Positions 16,080 through 23,786 of a DNA stretch of 35,563 bases are shown in pieces. The notes beneath the pieces are model-generated. The model was not told the DNA's origin. It worked only from the letters and a program-made list of their open reading frames with translations, and did no database searches. Both the position numbers and the translations under genes were made by a program. Each line of letters opens with the position of its first letter. Within the stretch, counting starts at the first letter, position 1. Source of the DNA: Clostridiaceae bacterium. Its GTDB lineage: Bacteria; Bacillota; Clostridia; Oscillospirales; Acutalibacteraceae. The stretch is from positions 1-35,563 of the forward strand of contig JAEEYU010000022.1 of NCBI GenBank assembly GCA_016288315.1. The letters are read 5' to 3'.

Positions 16080-18983
16080 ATGAACATAGGTCTTGATGTG
16101 GGTTCAACCACATTGAAATGCGTAGCCGTTGACGACAGCGGCGAAATTGTTTACAAAAACTATCTGCGGCATTTTTCGCAGATAGCGACAAAGTCAGCAG
16201 AGATGCTCAGCGATATTATCAGCAGGCGCCCCGAATTTGCCGGCGCCTGCGTTGCCGTTTCCGGCTCGGCCGGTATGGGCTTTGCACAGCAGCTTGAACT
16301 GCCGTTTGTGCAGGAGGTTTACGCCTCGAGAACAGCGGTTAAAAAGCTTATTCCCGACACAGACGCAGTTATAGAGCTGGGCGGCGAGGACGCGAAAATT
16401 CTCTTTTTCACGGGCGGAACGGAAGTGCGTATGAACGGCTCGTGCGCAGGCGGAACGGGCGCATTCATAGACCAGATGGCATCGCTGCTCGGCGTTGACG
16501 TTGAAGACATGAACGGTCTTGCCGAACAGAGCGAAAAAACCTACACAATCGCTTCGCGCTGCGGTGTTTTTGCAAAATCGGACATTCAGCCGCTGCTCAA
16601 TCAGGGCGCCCGCAAAAGCGACGTTGCGGCAAGCATATTCAAGGCGGTTGTCAACCAGACGGTTGCGGGACTTTCGCAGGGCAGGGAGATAAAAGGCAAG
16701 GTGGTTTACCTGGGCGGTCCGCTCTCCTTCCTTCCCGAACTGCGCAAAAGCTTTGACGAGACTCTGGGGCTTACGGGAGTATGCCCCGAAAACTCGCTTT
16801 ACTATGTTGCTCTCGGCGCGGCTTTTTCACCCGACGCTCAGCCGATGGATTTAAAAGAAATAATCGGGAAAATAAGCTCATACGAATCATCGGCGGGCTA
16901 CATAAGCTGTGAGCCGCTTTTTGAAAACGAGGATGAATATAAAGAATTCACCGCAAGGCACGAAAAGGACACCGTCAGGACGGTTGACAGCATTGTGCCC
17001 GGCGAGGAGCTTTTTCTCGGCATAGATGCGGGCTCGACTACAATCAAGTGCGCGGTCATCAACAAAAACAGGGAAATAGTTTTTCAGAAATATATGTCAA
17101 ACAGCGGCAATCCTGTGACTGCCGTTAAGAATTTTATGACGGAGTTCTACACCCTTCACCCGGGTGTTGAAATCACATATTCCGCCGTTACGGGCTACGG
17201 CGAGGAGATAATCAAAAACGCCTTCGGCATAGACACGGGCATTGTTGAGACAATAGCGCACTACACTGCCGCAAAGCATTTTAAAAACGATGTTGATTTC
17301 ATAATCGACATAGGCGGTCAGGACATCAAGTGCTTTAAAATCAGGAACGGCGCCATAGACAACATCTTCCTCAACGAAGCGTGCTCGTCGGGCTGCGGCT
17401 CCTTCCTGCAGACCTTTGCCGCCGCCTGGGATTACGGCATTGCGGACTTTGCCCGCCTCGGCCTATTTGCCGACAAGCCGGTTGACCTGGGCTCGCGCTG
17501 CACGGTGTTTATGAACTCCTCGGTAAAGCAGGCGCAGAAGGACGGCGCAAGCATTGAGAACATCTCGGCAGGTCTTTCGATAAGCGTTGTAAAGAACGCT
17601 CTTTACAAGGTTATAAGGGCGTCGGGCGCGGATGACCTGGGCAGAAACATTGTTGTTCAGGGCGGAACATTTTTAAACGACGCCGTTTTGCGCGCGTTTG
17701 AAAAGGAAATCGGCAGGAACGTTGTGCGCCCCGACATCTCGGGCCTTATGGGCGCTTACGGAGCGGCAATCTACGCCATGGAACACAAAAAGGGCGGGAG
17801 CACCTGCATAAAAGAGGATGAACTGAAAACCTTTGTTCACGAGGTTAAGGCGATTACCTGCAACGGCTGCCCGAACCACTGCCGTCTGACCGTAAACACA
17901 TTTGCAAACGGCAGAAAATACATAGGCGGCAACAGGTGCAGCAAGCCCGTTTCGGAAGCAAACGCCAAAGACATTTACAACCTTTACGATTATAAAAAAG
18001 AACTGCTCGCAAAATACAGACCCGTGCCCGGCAGGAGGGGAAAAATCGGTATTCCGATGGGACTCAACATGTATGAGCTGCTCCCGTTCTGGCACACGTT
18101 TTTCACGGCTCTCGGCTATGAGGTTGTAACCTCGCCGGAATCAACAAGGGCGCTCTACCTGCTCGGTCAGCACACTATTCCGTCAGACACGGTCTGCTAC
18201 CCGGCAAAGCTTATGCACGGACATATCGAGTATCTTATCAATCAGGGCATAAAAGACATTTTCTACCCCTGCATGACCTACAACATTGACGAAGGTCTGG
18301 GCGACAACAACTACAACTGCCCCGTCGTTGCCTATTACCCCGAGGTTATACGCTCGAACGTCAGGGCGGAAGACCTGAATCTTATATGGGACTATGTGGG
18401 TATTCACCGCAGGAAGGATTTTACGCCGAGAATACGCGCCATAATCAACAGACGGCTCGGCTTTGTGACTCCGAAGGAGATTGAAAAAGCGGTCAAAGCG
18501 GCTTACGAGGAGTATGATTCATATATGAATCTCATCCGCAAAAAGGGCGACGAATACCTTGACCTGGCAAAGAAGAGGAACCTGCCGGTTATTGTGCTTT
18601 GCGGAAGACCCTACCACCTTGACAGCGAGATAAACCACGGCATTGACAAGCTTATCTGCGAATGCGGTGCGGTGCTTGTTACGGAGGATTCCATAAGCGA
18701 CAAGATGCAGAAGTTTGCAACGAACGTTCTTGACCAGTGGACCTACCAGTCACGTCTTTATGCGGCGGCGAAATACATTGCCGACTCGGGCGACAGCAGG
18801 ATAAACCTTGTTCAGCTCGTGTCGTTCGGCTGCGGAACGGACGCCATAACAACAGATGAGGTTCGCAGCATTCTTGAGAGGAAAAACAGAATTTACACGC
18901 AGATTAAAATTGACGAGATAACAAACCTCGGTGCAGTCAAAATCAGATTGAGAAGCCTTTTTGCGGCTTTGGAACAGGAGTAA
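16080..18983 (+). CDS. plsA: Two-domain BadF/BcrA-type activase with DUF2229 domain, plasmalogen synthase subunit PlsA-like
   Basis: The 967-residue protein contains two tandem ASKHA ATPase domains of the 2-hydroxyacyl-CoA dehydratase activator type. Domain 1 is at about residues 2-265 (GLDVGSTTLKCV). Domain 2 is at about 310-580 (GIDAGSTTIKCAV). Each keeps the two cysteines that bridge a 4Fe-4S cluster in HgdC: NGSCAGGTG plus ASRCGVF in the first, NEACSSGCG plus GSRCTVF in the second. A cysteine cluster (CNGCPNHC, about 593) and a DUF2229 region with PSDTVCYPAKL follow. This layout matches PlsA of the clostridial plasmalogen operon, which turns ester lipids into vinyl-ether lipids under anoxia. 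Symbol assigned by architecture and context, not by alignment. Confidence 0.78.
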   Translation: MNIGLDVGSTTLKCVAVDDSGEIVYKNYLRHFSQIATKSAEMLSDIISRRPEFAGACVAVSGSAGMGFAQQLELPFVQEVYASRTAVKKLIPDTDAVIELGGEDAKILFFTGGTEVRMNGSCAGGTGAFIDQMASLLGVDVEDMNGLAEQSEKTYTIASRCGVFAKSDIQPLLNQGARKSDVAASIFKAVVNQTVAGLSQGREIKGKVVYLGGPLSFLPELRKSFDETLGLTGVCPENSLYYVALGAAFSPDAQPMDLKEIIGKISSYESSAGYISCEPLFENEDEYKEFTARHEKDTVRTVDSIVPGEELFLGIDAGSTTIKCAVINKNREIVFQKYMSNSGNPVTAVKNFMTEFYTLHPGVEITYSAVTGYGEEIIKNAFGIDTGIVETIAHYTAAKHFKNDVDFIIDIGGQDIKCFKIRNGAIDNIFLNEACSSGCGSFLQTFAAAWDYGIADFARLGLFADKPVDLGSRCTVFMNSSVKQAQKDGASIENISAGLSISVVKNALYKVIRASGADDLGRNIVVQGGTFLNDAVLRAFEKEIGRNVVRPDISGLMGAYGAAIYAMEHKKGGSTCIKEDELKTFVHEVKAITCNGCPNHCRLTVNTFANGRKYIGGNRCSKPVSEANAKDIYNLYDYKKELLAKYRPVPGRRGKIGIPMGLNMYELLPFWHTFFTALGYEVVTSPESTRALYLLGQHTIPSDTVCYPAKLMHGHIEYLINQGIKDIFYPCMTYNIDEGLGDNNYNCPVVAYYPEVIRSNVRAEDLNLIWDYVGIHRRKDFTPRIRAIINRRLGFVTPKEIEKAVKAAYEEYDSYMNLIRKKGDEYLDLAKKRNLPVIVLCGRPYHLDSEINHGIDKLICECGAVLVTEDSISDKMQKFATNVLDQWTYQSRLYAAAKYIADSGDSRINLVQLVSFGCGTDAITTDEVRSILERKNRIYTQIKIDEITNLGAVKIRLRSLFAALEQE
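18976..18980 (+). promoter_or_regulatory. Ribosome binding site deciding the start of the plsR-like gene
   Basis: AGGAG sits six bases before ATG 18987 and overlaps the last codons of the upstream gene. The junction reads GAG-TAA-GAG-ATG in a single frame, so this site shows the second protein is separately initiated rather than a simple broken end. Confidence 0.75.
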
Positions 18984-18986
18984 GAG

Positions 18987-20264
18987 ATGAATACGGAAGG
19001 CAGAGTTATATTCACAAAGGAAATGAAGAGGGATTACACCATACTTGTTCCCAACATGGCGGAAATCCATTTTGAACTGCTGGCGCGTGTTCTCAGGCAG
19101 CACGGCTACAAGGCGGAGCTGCTGCGCACAAACGGAAGGGAGATTGTTGACGAGGGGCTCAAATACGTTCACAACGACACCTGCTACCCGGCGCTGCTTG
19201 TCATAGGTCAGCTAATAAACGCGCTCAACAGCGGCAGATACGACCCGCACAAGACCGCTCTGCTCATAACGCAGACGGGCGGCGGCTGCAGAGCTTCAAA
19301 TTATATTCATCTGCTGAGAAAGGCGCTCGTCAAGGCGGGCTACGGCTATGTGCCGGTAATCTCGCTCAACCTTTCGGGGCTTGAAAAGAACCCCGGCTTT
19401 AAGTTCACGCCCGCCATGGGTATGAAGTTCCTTTCGTGCCTTATCTACGGCGACCTGATTATGCTGCTCAAAAACCAGGTTAAGCCCTATGAAATCAACG
19501 AGGGAGAGACGGACGCTCTTGTTGACAGATGGATAGCAAAGCTTGTGCGCTTTTTCGGGCAGAACAAGGGCTACGACTATTTTTCGGCAAAGAAGATTAT
19601 GCCTAAAATCACGAAGGATTTTGCCGAGATTCCCGTCAACAAAACGGATAAAATCAAGGTGGGCATAGTCGGTGAAATATATGTAAAATACTCCCCGCTC
19701 GCGAACAACCACCTTGAGGATTTTCTTATTTCGCAGGGCTGCGAGCCGAATGTGCCCGGTCTTATGGGCTTCGTGTTTTTCAAAACAGACAACCGTCTTG
19801 AGGATATAAAGCTCTACGGCGGCAAAAAACTCAAAAAGCTTGTTATGAAAGCGGTTATGTGGTATATGATGCACGTTGAGGCGTGTATTGAACAGGCGGC
19901 AAAGGCATACGGCGATTTTGTCGCGCCCACGCCATACAGACATCTGCGCGAGCTCATAAAGCCCGTTATGGGCTACGGCTGCAAGATGGGCGAGGGCTGG
20001 TTGCTGACGGCGGAGATGATGGAGCTTATTGAAAGCGGATACGGCAACATAGTGTGCGCCCAGCCGTTCGGCTGCCTGCCCAACCATATAGTCGGCAAGG
20101 GAATGGTGAGAAAGCTCAGGGAGATTTACCCCGACTCGAATATTGTTCCCATCGATTACGACCCGGGCGCCACAAAGGTAAACCAGGAGAACAGAATAAA
20201 GCTTATGCTTGCAGTGGCAAAGGAAAACGCCTGCGCTGCCGACATAAAAAAATTCGTTTCGTGA
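18987..20264 (+). CDS. plsR: 2-hydroxyacyl-CoA dehydratase (HgdB/DUF2229-like) protein, plasmalogen operon PlsR-like
   Basis: The 425-residue protein matches the C-terminal, dehydratase-like part of large activase-dehydratase proteins. It has conserved cysteines in HNDTCYPALLVIGQ, TQTGGGCRASNYIHL, VMGYGCKMGEGWL and VCAQPFGCLPNHIVGKG, probably ligands for iron-sulfur clusters. With the upstream protein it reproduces the two-gene plsA-plsR arrangement of Clostridium perfringens; other anaerobes carry both parts as one chain. It starts three bases after the upstream stop and in the same frame. The activase would reduce this subunit at the cost of ATP. A different 2-hydroxyacyl substrate is possible, but the surrounding acyltransferases favour lipids. 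Symbol assigned by architecture. Confidence 0.75.
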   Translation: MNTEGRVIFTKEMKRDYTILVPNMAEIHFELLARVLRQHGYKAELLRTNGREIVDEGLKYVHNDTCYPALLVIGQLINALNSGRYDPHKTALLITQTGGGCRASNYIHLLRKALVKAGYGYVPVISLNLSGLEKNPGFKFTPAMGMKFLSCLIYGDLIMLLKNQVKPYEINEGETDALVDRWIAKLVRFFGQNKGYDYFSAKKIMPKITKDFAEIPVNKTDKIKVGIVGEIYVKYSPLANNHLEDFLISQGCEPNVPGLMGFVFFKTDNRLEDIKLYGGKKLKKLVMKAVMWYMMHVEACIEQAAKAYGDFVAPTPYRHLRELIKPVMGYGCKMGEGWLLTAEMMELIESGYGNIVCAQPFGCLPNHIVGKGMVRKLREIYPDSNIVPIDYDPGATKVNQENRIKLMLAVAKENACAADIKKFVS

Positions 20265-20273
20265 AAATAATTC

Positions 20274-20302
20274 TTGATTAAACGAAAACACTGTGTTATA
20301 AT
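20274..20302 (+). promoter_or_regulatory. SigA-type promoter of the glycine riboswitch transcript
   Basis: TTGATT (20274-20279), a 17-base spacer, perfect TATAAT (20297-20302). Transcription would start near 20310, about 20 bases before the riboswitch. Confidence 0.8.
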
Positions 20303-20330
20303 TTCGCGGTAAAAATAAAACAGTTCGTAT

Positions 20331-20455
20331 GAAGCAAGCAGAAAAGCGTTGCGTTGACTGCCTGCTGACGATCTCCGGAGAATTCCGACAAGAGCGGATG
20401 CCGAAGGTGCAAAGGGGTTCAGCCCCCTAATCTCTCAGGCAAAAGGACGGAGGTA
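20331..20455 (+). ncRNA. Glycine riboswitch, single aptamer with degenerate upstream element
   Basis: The conserved glycine aptamer core is present: GCCGAAGGTGCAAA at 20400-20413, a small GC hairpin, then CTCTCAGGCAAAAGGAC from 20432. It is closed by the pairing of CTCC/GGAGA (20373-20383) with TCTC and GGAG near 20431-20453. Upstream, GCAAGCAG near 20335 can pair with CTGCCTGC near 20358-20365 with one mismatch, consistent with a 5' ghost aptamer of a singlet riboswitch. It precedes an intrinsic terminator and a glycine/alanine symporter, so it controls uptake at transcription level. Confidence 0.9.
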
Positions 20456-20478
20456 TTGAAAAGCGTTTTTGCGTTTTG

Positions 20479-20510
20479 AGTCAGCGGGAGACCGCTGACT
20501 TTTCTTTTTT
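20479..20510 (+). terminator. Riboswitch expression-platform terminator
   Basis: A 9-bp stem, AGTCAGCGG (20479-20487) with CCGCTGACT (20492-20500), has a GAGA tetraloop and is followed by TTTCTTTTTT. It lies between the aptamer and the symporter start at 20533. GCTGAC in the leader (20364-20369) can pair with GTCAGC of the 5' arm, a possible antiterminator. Confidence 0.88.
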
Positions 20511-20532
20511 GCGCGGACGGGAAGGGTATTTT

Positions 20533-22053
20533 ATGTTTGAAAAAATCTTAGCCGTAATCGAAAACGTAAACAACGTCATAAACGGCATTGTATGGGGCTG
20601 GCCCGTGATTATTCTTATTCTCGGCACAGGTCTTATACTGAGCATCAGAACAAGGTTTTTGCAGGTGAGGCATTTCGGGGAATCGCTCAACACGACGATT
20701 ATTCCCACGCTTAAAAGTCTCGGTAAAAAGAAGGAGAAGGACAGCAGGGTAAACTCCGTCTCGCAGTTTGAAGCGTTCTCGACCGCCATTTCAGGCACGG
20801 TGGGAACGGGCAACATAGTGGGCGTTGTTTCCGCCATACTCACGGGCGGACCGGGCGCAGTGTTCTGGATGTGGGTTTCGGCGTTTTTCGGCATGGTCAC
20901 AAACTATGCGGAGAACGTGCTCGGTCTTTATTTCAGAAAAAAAGACAAAAACGGCAACCTCTCGGGCGGCGCGTTCTACTACATCGCCTACGGTCTTAAA
21001 TGGAAGTGGCTCGGCTACCTCGCGGCAGTATTCTGCATGCTTGCCGCCGTCGGTATGAGCGGCGTTCAGACAAACAAGATTTCGGGCACTCTTGCGGAGG
21101 CGGCCTCGCGTATGGCGCAGGTGCAGAACACGGGAACAATCAAGTTCATAATAGGAATTATTGTGGCGGTTATGACTGCGGTGGTCATCATCGGCGGAAT
21201 CAAACGCATAGGCAAGGTGGCATCAATGCTTGTGCCGTTTATGTCGCTTATGTTTATTGTGATGGCGGTTATTTCGATAGCGATTCATTTCAGACACATT
21301 CCCGGCGCATTTGCGCTCATATTCTCAAAGGCGTTCAATTTCAGATCGGTCGGCGGCGGCATTCTCGGCTACGGCTTTTCGCAGGTTATAAGAAAAGGTA
21401 TGGCGAGGGGCGTTTTCTCAAACGAGGCGGGTCTCGGCTCCTCCGTTATAGCGCACTCGGCATCCGAAACAAGAGAGCCCGTCAAGCAGGGTCTCTGGGG
21501 CGTTTTCGAGGTGTTCTTTGACACGTTCATCATCTGCACGCTCACTGCCGTTATGTTCCTGACAAATTTTGACCTCAGCGCACTCTCTGCCGACATGGAA
21601 GACAGCGTTATGTCGATGAATATGTTCTCTGACACCTTCGGCGGCTTCGGAACGGCTGTTTTCTCAATTATTCTGCCGCTGTTTGCGTTCACGACGGTTA
21701 TTGCGTGGTCCTACTACGGCGAGAAGGCGGTTGAATTCGTCTTCGGCGGTTTAAGCGAAAAAGGGCGCAAAGCTGCGGTTGTAATATTCAAGATTCTCTA
21801 CGTTGTGCTTATTGCCGTTTCATCGCTCATCAAGAGCGACCTTGTGTGGGCGGTTGACGACACGTTCAACGGGCTTATGGCGCTGCCGAACCTTATCTGC
21901 GTAATAGCGCTCAGCGGACTTGTCGCGAAAATCACGGCAAACTATTTTGCAAGGAAGAAGGGCGAGAAGGTTGAGCCGATGCTCTCCGCCTACCCCGAAA
22001 TAAACGAGGAGTTCAAAGAGGATATTCTGACATCAAACGAAGAGATGAAATAA
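20533..22053 (+). CDS. Sodium:alanine/glycine symporter, AGCS family
   Basis: The 506-residue protein has about ten membrane segments and the AGCS signature FSTAISGTVGTGNIVGVVSA, followed by GPGAVFWMWVSAFFGM. It also has a later GVFSNEAGLGSSVIAHS motif. It imports glycine or alanine with sodium at the cytoplasmic membrane. The glycine riboswitch directly upstream points to glycine as a relevant substrate. The start at 20533 is preferred because GGAAGGG lies seven bases upstream; in-frame codons further upstream fall inside the riboswitch terminator. It is monocistronic, ending at a hairpin terminator 7 bases after the stop. Confidence 0.93.
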   Translation: MFEKILAVIENVNNVINGIVWGWPVIILILGTGLILSIRTRFLQVRHFGESLNTTIIPTLKSLGKKKEKDSRVNSVSQFEAFSTAISGTVGTGNIVGVVSAILTGGPGAVFWMWVSAFFGMVTNYAENVLGLYFRKKDKNGNLSGGAFYYIAYGLKWKWLGYLAAVFCMLAAVGMSGVQTNKISGTLAEAASRMAQVQNTGTIKFIIGIIVAVMTAVVIIGGIKRIGKVASMLVPFMSLMFIVMAVISIAIHFRHIPGAFALIFSKAFNFRSVGGGILGYGFSQVIRKGMARGVFSNEAGLGSSVIAHSASETREPVKQGLWGVFEVFFDTFIICTLTAVMFLTNFDLSALSADMEDSVMSMNMFSDTFGGFGTAVFSIILPLFAFTTVIAWSYYGEKAVEFVFGGLSEKGRKAAVVIFKILYVVLIAVSSLIKSDLVWAVDDTFNGLMALPNLICVIALSGLVAKITANYFARKKGEKVEPMLSAYPEINEEFKEDILTSNEEMK

Positions 22054-22059
22054 AGAAGA

Positions 22060-22095
22060 ACCGTCCGGAGAAAGATTCCGGGCGGTAATCTTTTT
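22060..22095 (+). terminator. Rho-independent terminator after the symporter
   Basis: A 10-bp stem with one G-U pair (22060-22069 with 22077-22086) has a 7-base loop and is followed by AATCTTTTT. The end of the T-run directly adjoins the next promoter. Confidence 0.85.
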
Positions 22096-22096
22096 G

Positions 22097-22125
22097 TTGA
22101 AAAAGAAAGAAAGAATTGGTATAAT
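22097..22125 (+). promoter_or_regulatory. SigA-type promoter of the HTH-desulfoferrodoxin gene
   Basis: TTGAAA (22097-22102), a 17-base spacer, perfect TATAAT (22120-22125) with an extended TGG before it. The leader to the TTG start is about 70 bases and contains CTTGC-CTT-GCAAG just before the ribosome site, a small hairpin that may touch the AAGGAGG. Confidence 0.8.
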
Positions 22126-22202
22126 CAGGGTAAAGTCCACGCTGCGCAGGTAGTCATCTGCATCCCTCTGTGTTATGCTTGCCTTGCAAGGAGGCGAAAG
22201 CT

Positions 22203-22796
22203 TTGAATAATTATGTGACGGGAGCTGTTATAAAAAAGCTCCGCGAACAAAAGGGTATGACCCAGGCGCAGCTGGCGGAAAAGATATTTGTCAGCGCAAA
22301 GACTGTGAGCAAATGGGAGACGGGGCAGGGCTTCCCCGACATCAGTCTGCTTGAATCGCTCGCTAAGGCGATAGACATCTCGGTAATCGAGCTGTTAAAC
22401 GGCGAGGATATCCGCAACTCCAACAGGTCGGCAAACATCATAAGAGGCAGGTTCTATGTATGCCCCGTGTGCGGAAATGTGATTCACGCAAACGGCGAGG
22501 CGGTTGTGAGCTGCTGCGGAATAACCCTTCCGCCCGCAGAGCCCGAGGAGGACGACGGCGGGCACGCAATCACGGTTGAAGGCGTTGAGGATGAATACTT
22601 TGTTTCGGTAAACCACCCGATGACGAAGGAGCATTATATCTCGTTTATTGCCGCCGTGTCTGAGAGCGGGGTTAATATAGTCAAGATGTATCCCGAAGGG
22701 AATGCCGAAGCGAGGTTTAAAAAGAACCGTGTGAGATTTTTTTATGTTTACTGCAACAGGCACGGACTTTTCCGCCTTGACATGCGAAAGCGGTGA
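22203..22796 (+). CDS. XRE-type HTH protein fused to a desulfoferrodoxin/superoxide reductase-like domain
   Basis: A TTG start at 22203 is set by AAGGAGG eight bases upstream; the ATG at 22170 has no ribosome site. Of 197 residues, about 5-66 form a Cro/C1-type HTH (KKLREQKGMTQAQLAEKIFV and VSKWETGQGFPDISLLESLA). Residues 85-195 resemble desulfoferrodoxin. The rubredoxin-like center I has Cys87, Cys90, Cys104 and Cys105. The superoxide-reducing center II has His121, His138, His144, Cys184 and His187. The Glu-Lys pair that normally precedes the first His is Gly-Gly here. It may be a redox-sensing regulator, an enzyme, or both. DNA target and activity are not readable from sequence. Confidence 0.82.
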   Translation: MNNYVTGAVIKKLREQKGMTQAQLAEKIFVSAKTVSKWETGQGFPDISLLESLAKAIDISVIELLNGEDIRNSNRSANIIRGRFYVCPVCGNVIHANGEAVVSCCGITLPPAEPEEDDGGHAITVEGVEDEYFVSVNHPMTKEHYISFIAAVSESGVNIVKMYPEGNAEARFKKNRVRFFYVYCNRHGLFRLDMRKR

Positions 22797-22841
22797 ACAA
22801 CCGGCTTTGCCGGTAAAAATAAAAAACCGGAGGTATGCTTT

Positions 22842-23711
22842 ATGAAGGAATTCACGATTACCGCGAGGGACGGCCTTGAGCTGTCGGCGGCTCTGTTTGA
22901 GAGTGACGACCCGAAGGCGGTGATTCAGGTTATACACGGCGCCATGGAGCACAAGGAGAGATATTACGATTTCTGCTCCTTTTTAAACGGACAGGGCTAT
23001 GCGGTCATTGTCTCCGACAACCGCGGGCACGGGCACTCCGTAAACGACAGGTATTTTCTCGGCAATTTCGACAGCCCGTCGGATATTGTCGAAGACCAGT
23101 ATGAAATCACGAAATATGTAAAGAAACTTTACCCCGGAAAGGATTTGTATATGTTCGGGCACTCCTTCGGCTCGATGCTTGCAAGAATCTACCTTCAGGA
23201 GCACGACGATGAAATAAAAAAGCTGGTGCTTACGGGCACGATGTTCCCCATGCTCACAGCGGAGGCGGGAACGGCGCTTGCAAAGTGGAACAGCAGAACC
23301 TTCGGCGGCAACACATATAAGGGACCTGTGCCCGCGATTGCAAACTCGGGGGTTGATTTGTGGGTGTGCGCGGATGAAGAGACAATGCGCGCCTACAGAA
23401 ACGACCCGCTGGTGCAGAACTGCAAATACACAAACGACTCCGTCAAGGGGCTGATTGAGGCGGACGCCCTGCTGAAAAAGACGGGCGCATACAGAGTGAA
23501 GAACCCCGGTTTGCGTATTCTTACGGCAAACGGCAGAAACGACGTGTGCAGGGGCACATTTTACGGCCTGCACAAGACGGTTAAGCTGCTCAACAAAATC
23601 GGATACAACAGTGTTTTCACAATCACCTACCCCGGCATGCGCCACGAGGTCATAAATGAAACCGACAGAGCGTCGGTATATAACGACATAGTCCGCTTTT
23701 ACAACAGCTGA
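22842..23711 (+). CDS. Alpha/beta hydrolase (lysophospholipase/monoacylglycerol lipase-like)
   Basis: The 289-residue protein has an oxyanion loop region VIHGAMEHKERYYDF, SDNRGHGHS and the nucleophile motif GHSFGS (Ser108). An acid residue sits in NGRNDV and the His in GMRHEV, giving a complete catalytic triad. It resembles serine aminopeptidase-S33/lysophospholipase-type hydrolases that cleave acyl esters. No signal peptide is present, so it is cytoplasmic. GGAGGT lies before the ATG, 45 bases after the HTH-desulfoferrodoxin gene, so the two may share a transcript. A lipid ester substrate is plausible but not shown. Confidence 0.88.
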   Translation: MKEFTITARDGLELSAALFESDDPKAVIQVIHGAMEHKERYYDFCSFLNGQGYAVIVSDNRGHGHSVNDRYFLGNFDSPSDIVEDQYEITKYVKKLYPGKDLYMFGHSFGSMLARIYLQEHDDEIKKLVLTGTMFPMLTAEAGTALAKWNSRTFGGNTYKGPVPAIANSGVDLWVCADEETMRAYRNDPLVQNCKYTNDSVKGLIEADALLKKTGAYRVKNPGLRILTANGRNDVCRGTFYGLHKTVKLLNKIGYNSVFTITYPGMRHEVINETDRASVYNDIVRFYNS

Positions 23712-23737
23712 CGGATAAATAATCAAAGAAATGAAAA

Positions 23738-23766
23738 ACCCGGAGTGCGGATTGGACACTCCGGGT
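23738..23766. terminator. Bidirectional Rho-independent terminator
   Basis: A perfect 10-bp stem ACCCGGAGTG / CACTCCGGGT (23738-23747 with 23757-23766) has a 9-base loop. It is followed by ATATTGTTTTT on the plus strand and by TTTTCATTT on the minus strand. It separates the hydrolase from the convergent SGNH gene. Confidence 0.85.
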
Positions 23767-23786
23767 ATATTGTTTTTAAGCCAGAT

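Noticed and set aside
19296-20291. Long open frame on the minus strand opposite the plsR-like gene
   Set aside because: It mirrors the codon pattern of the real gene, has no recognisable domain or ribosome site, and the plus-strand protein is clearly a known family.
20476-20532. Upstream in-frame start of the AGCS symporter
   Set aside because: The stretch overlaps the riboswitch terminator hairpin and has no ribosome site; ATG 20533 has GGAAGGG in place.
22800-22814. ACCGGC/GCCGGT hairpin as a terminator after the HTH-desulfoferrodoxin gene
   Set aside because: The stem is 6 bp with a 3-base loop and is followed by an A-rich, not T-rich, tract on the plus strand.
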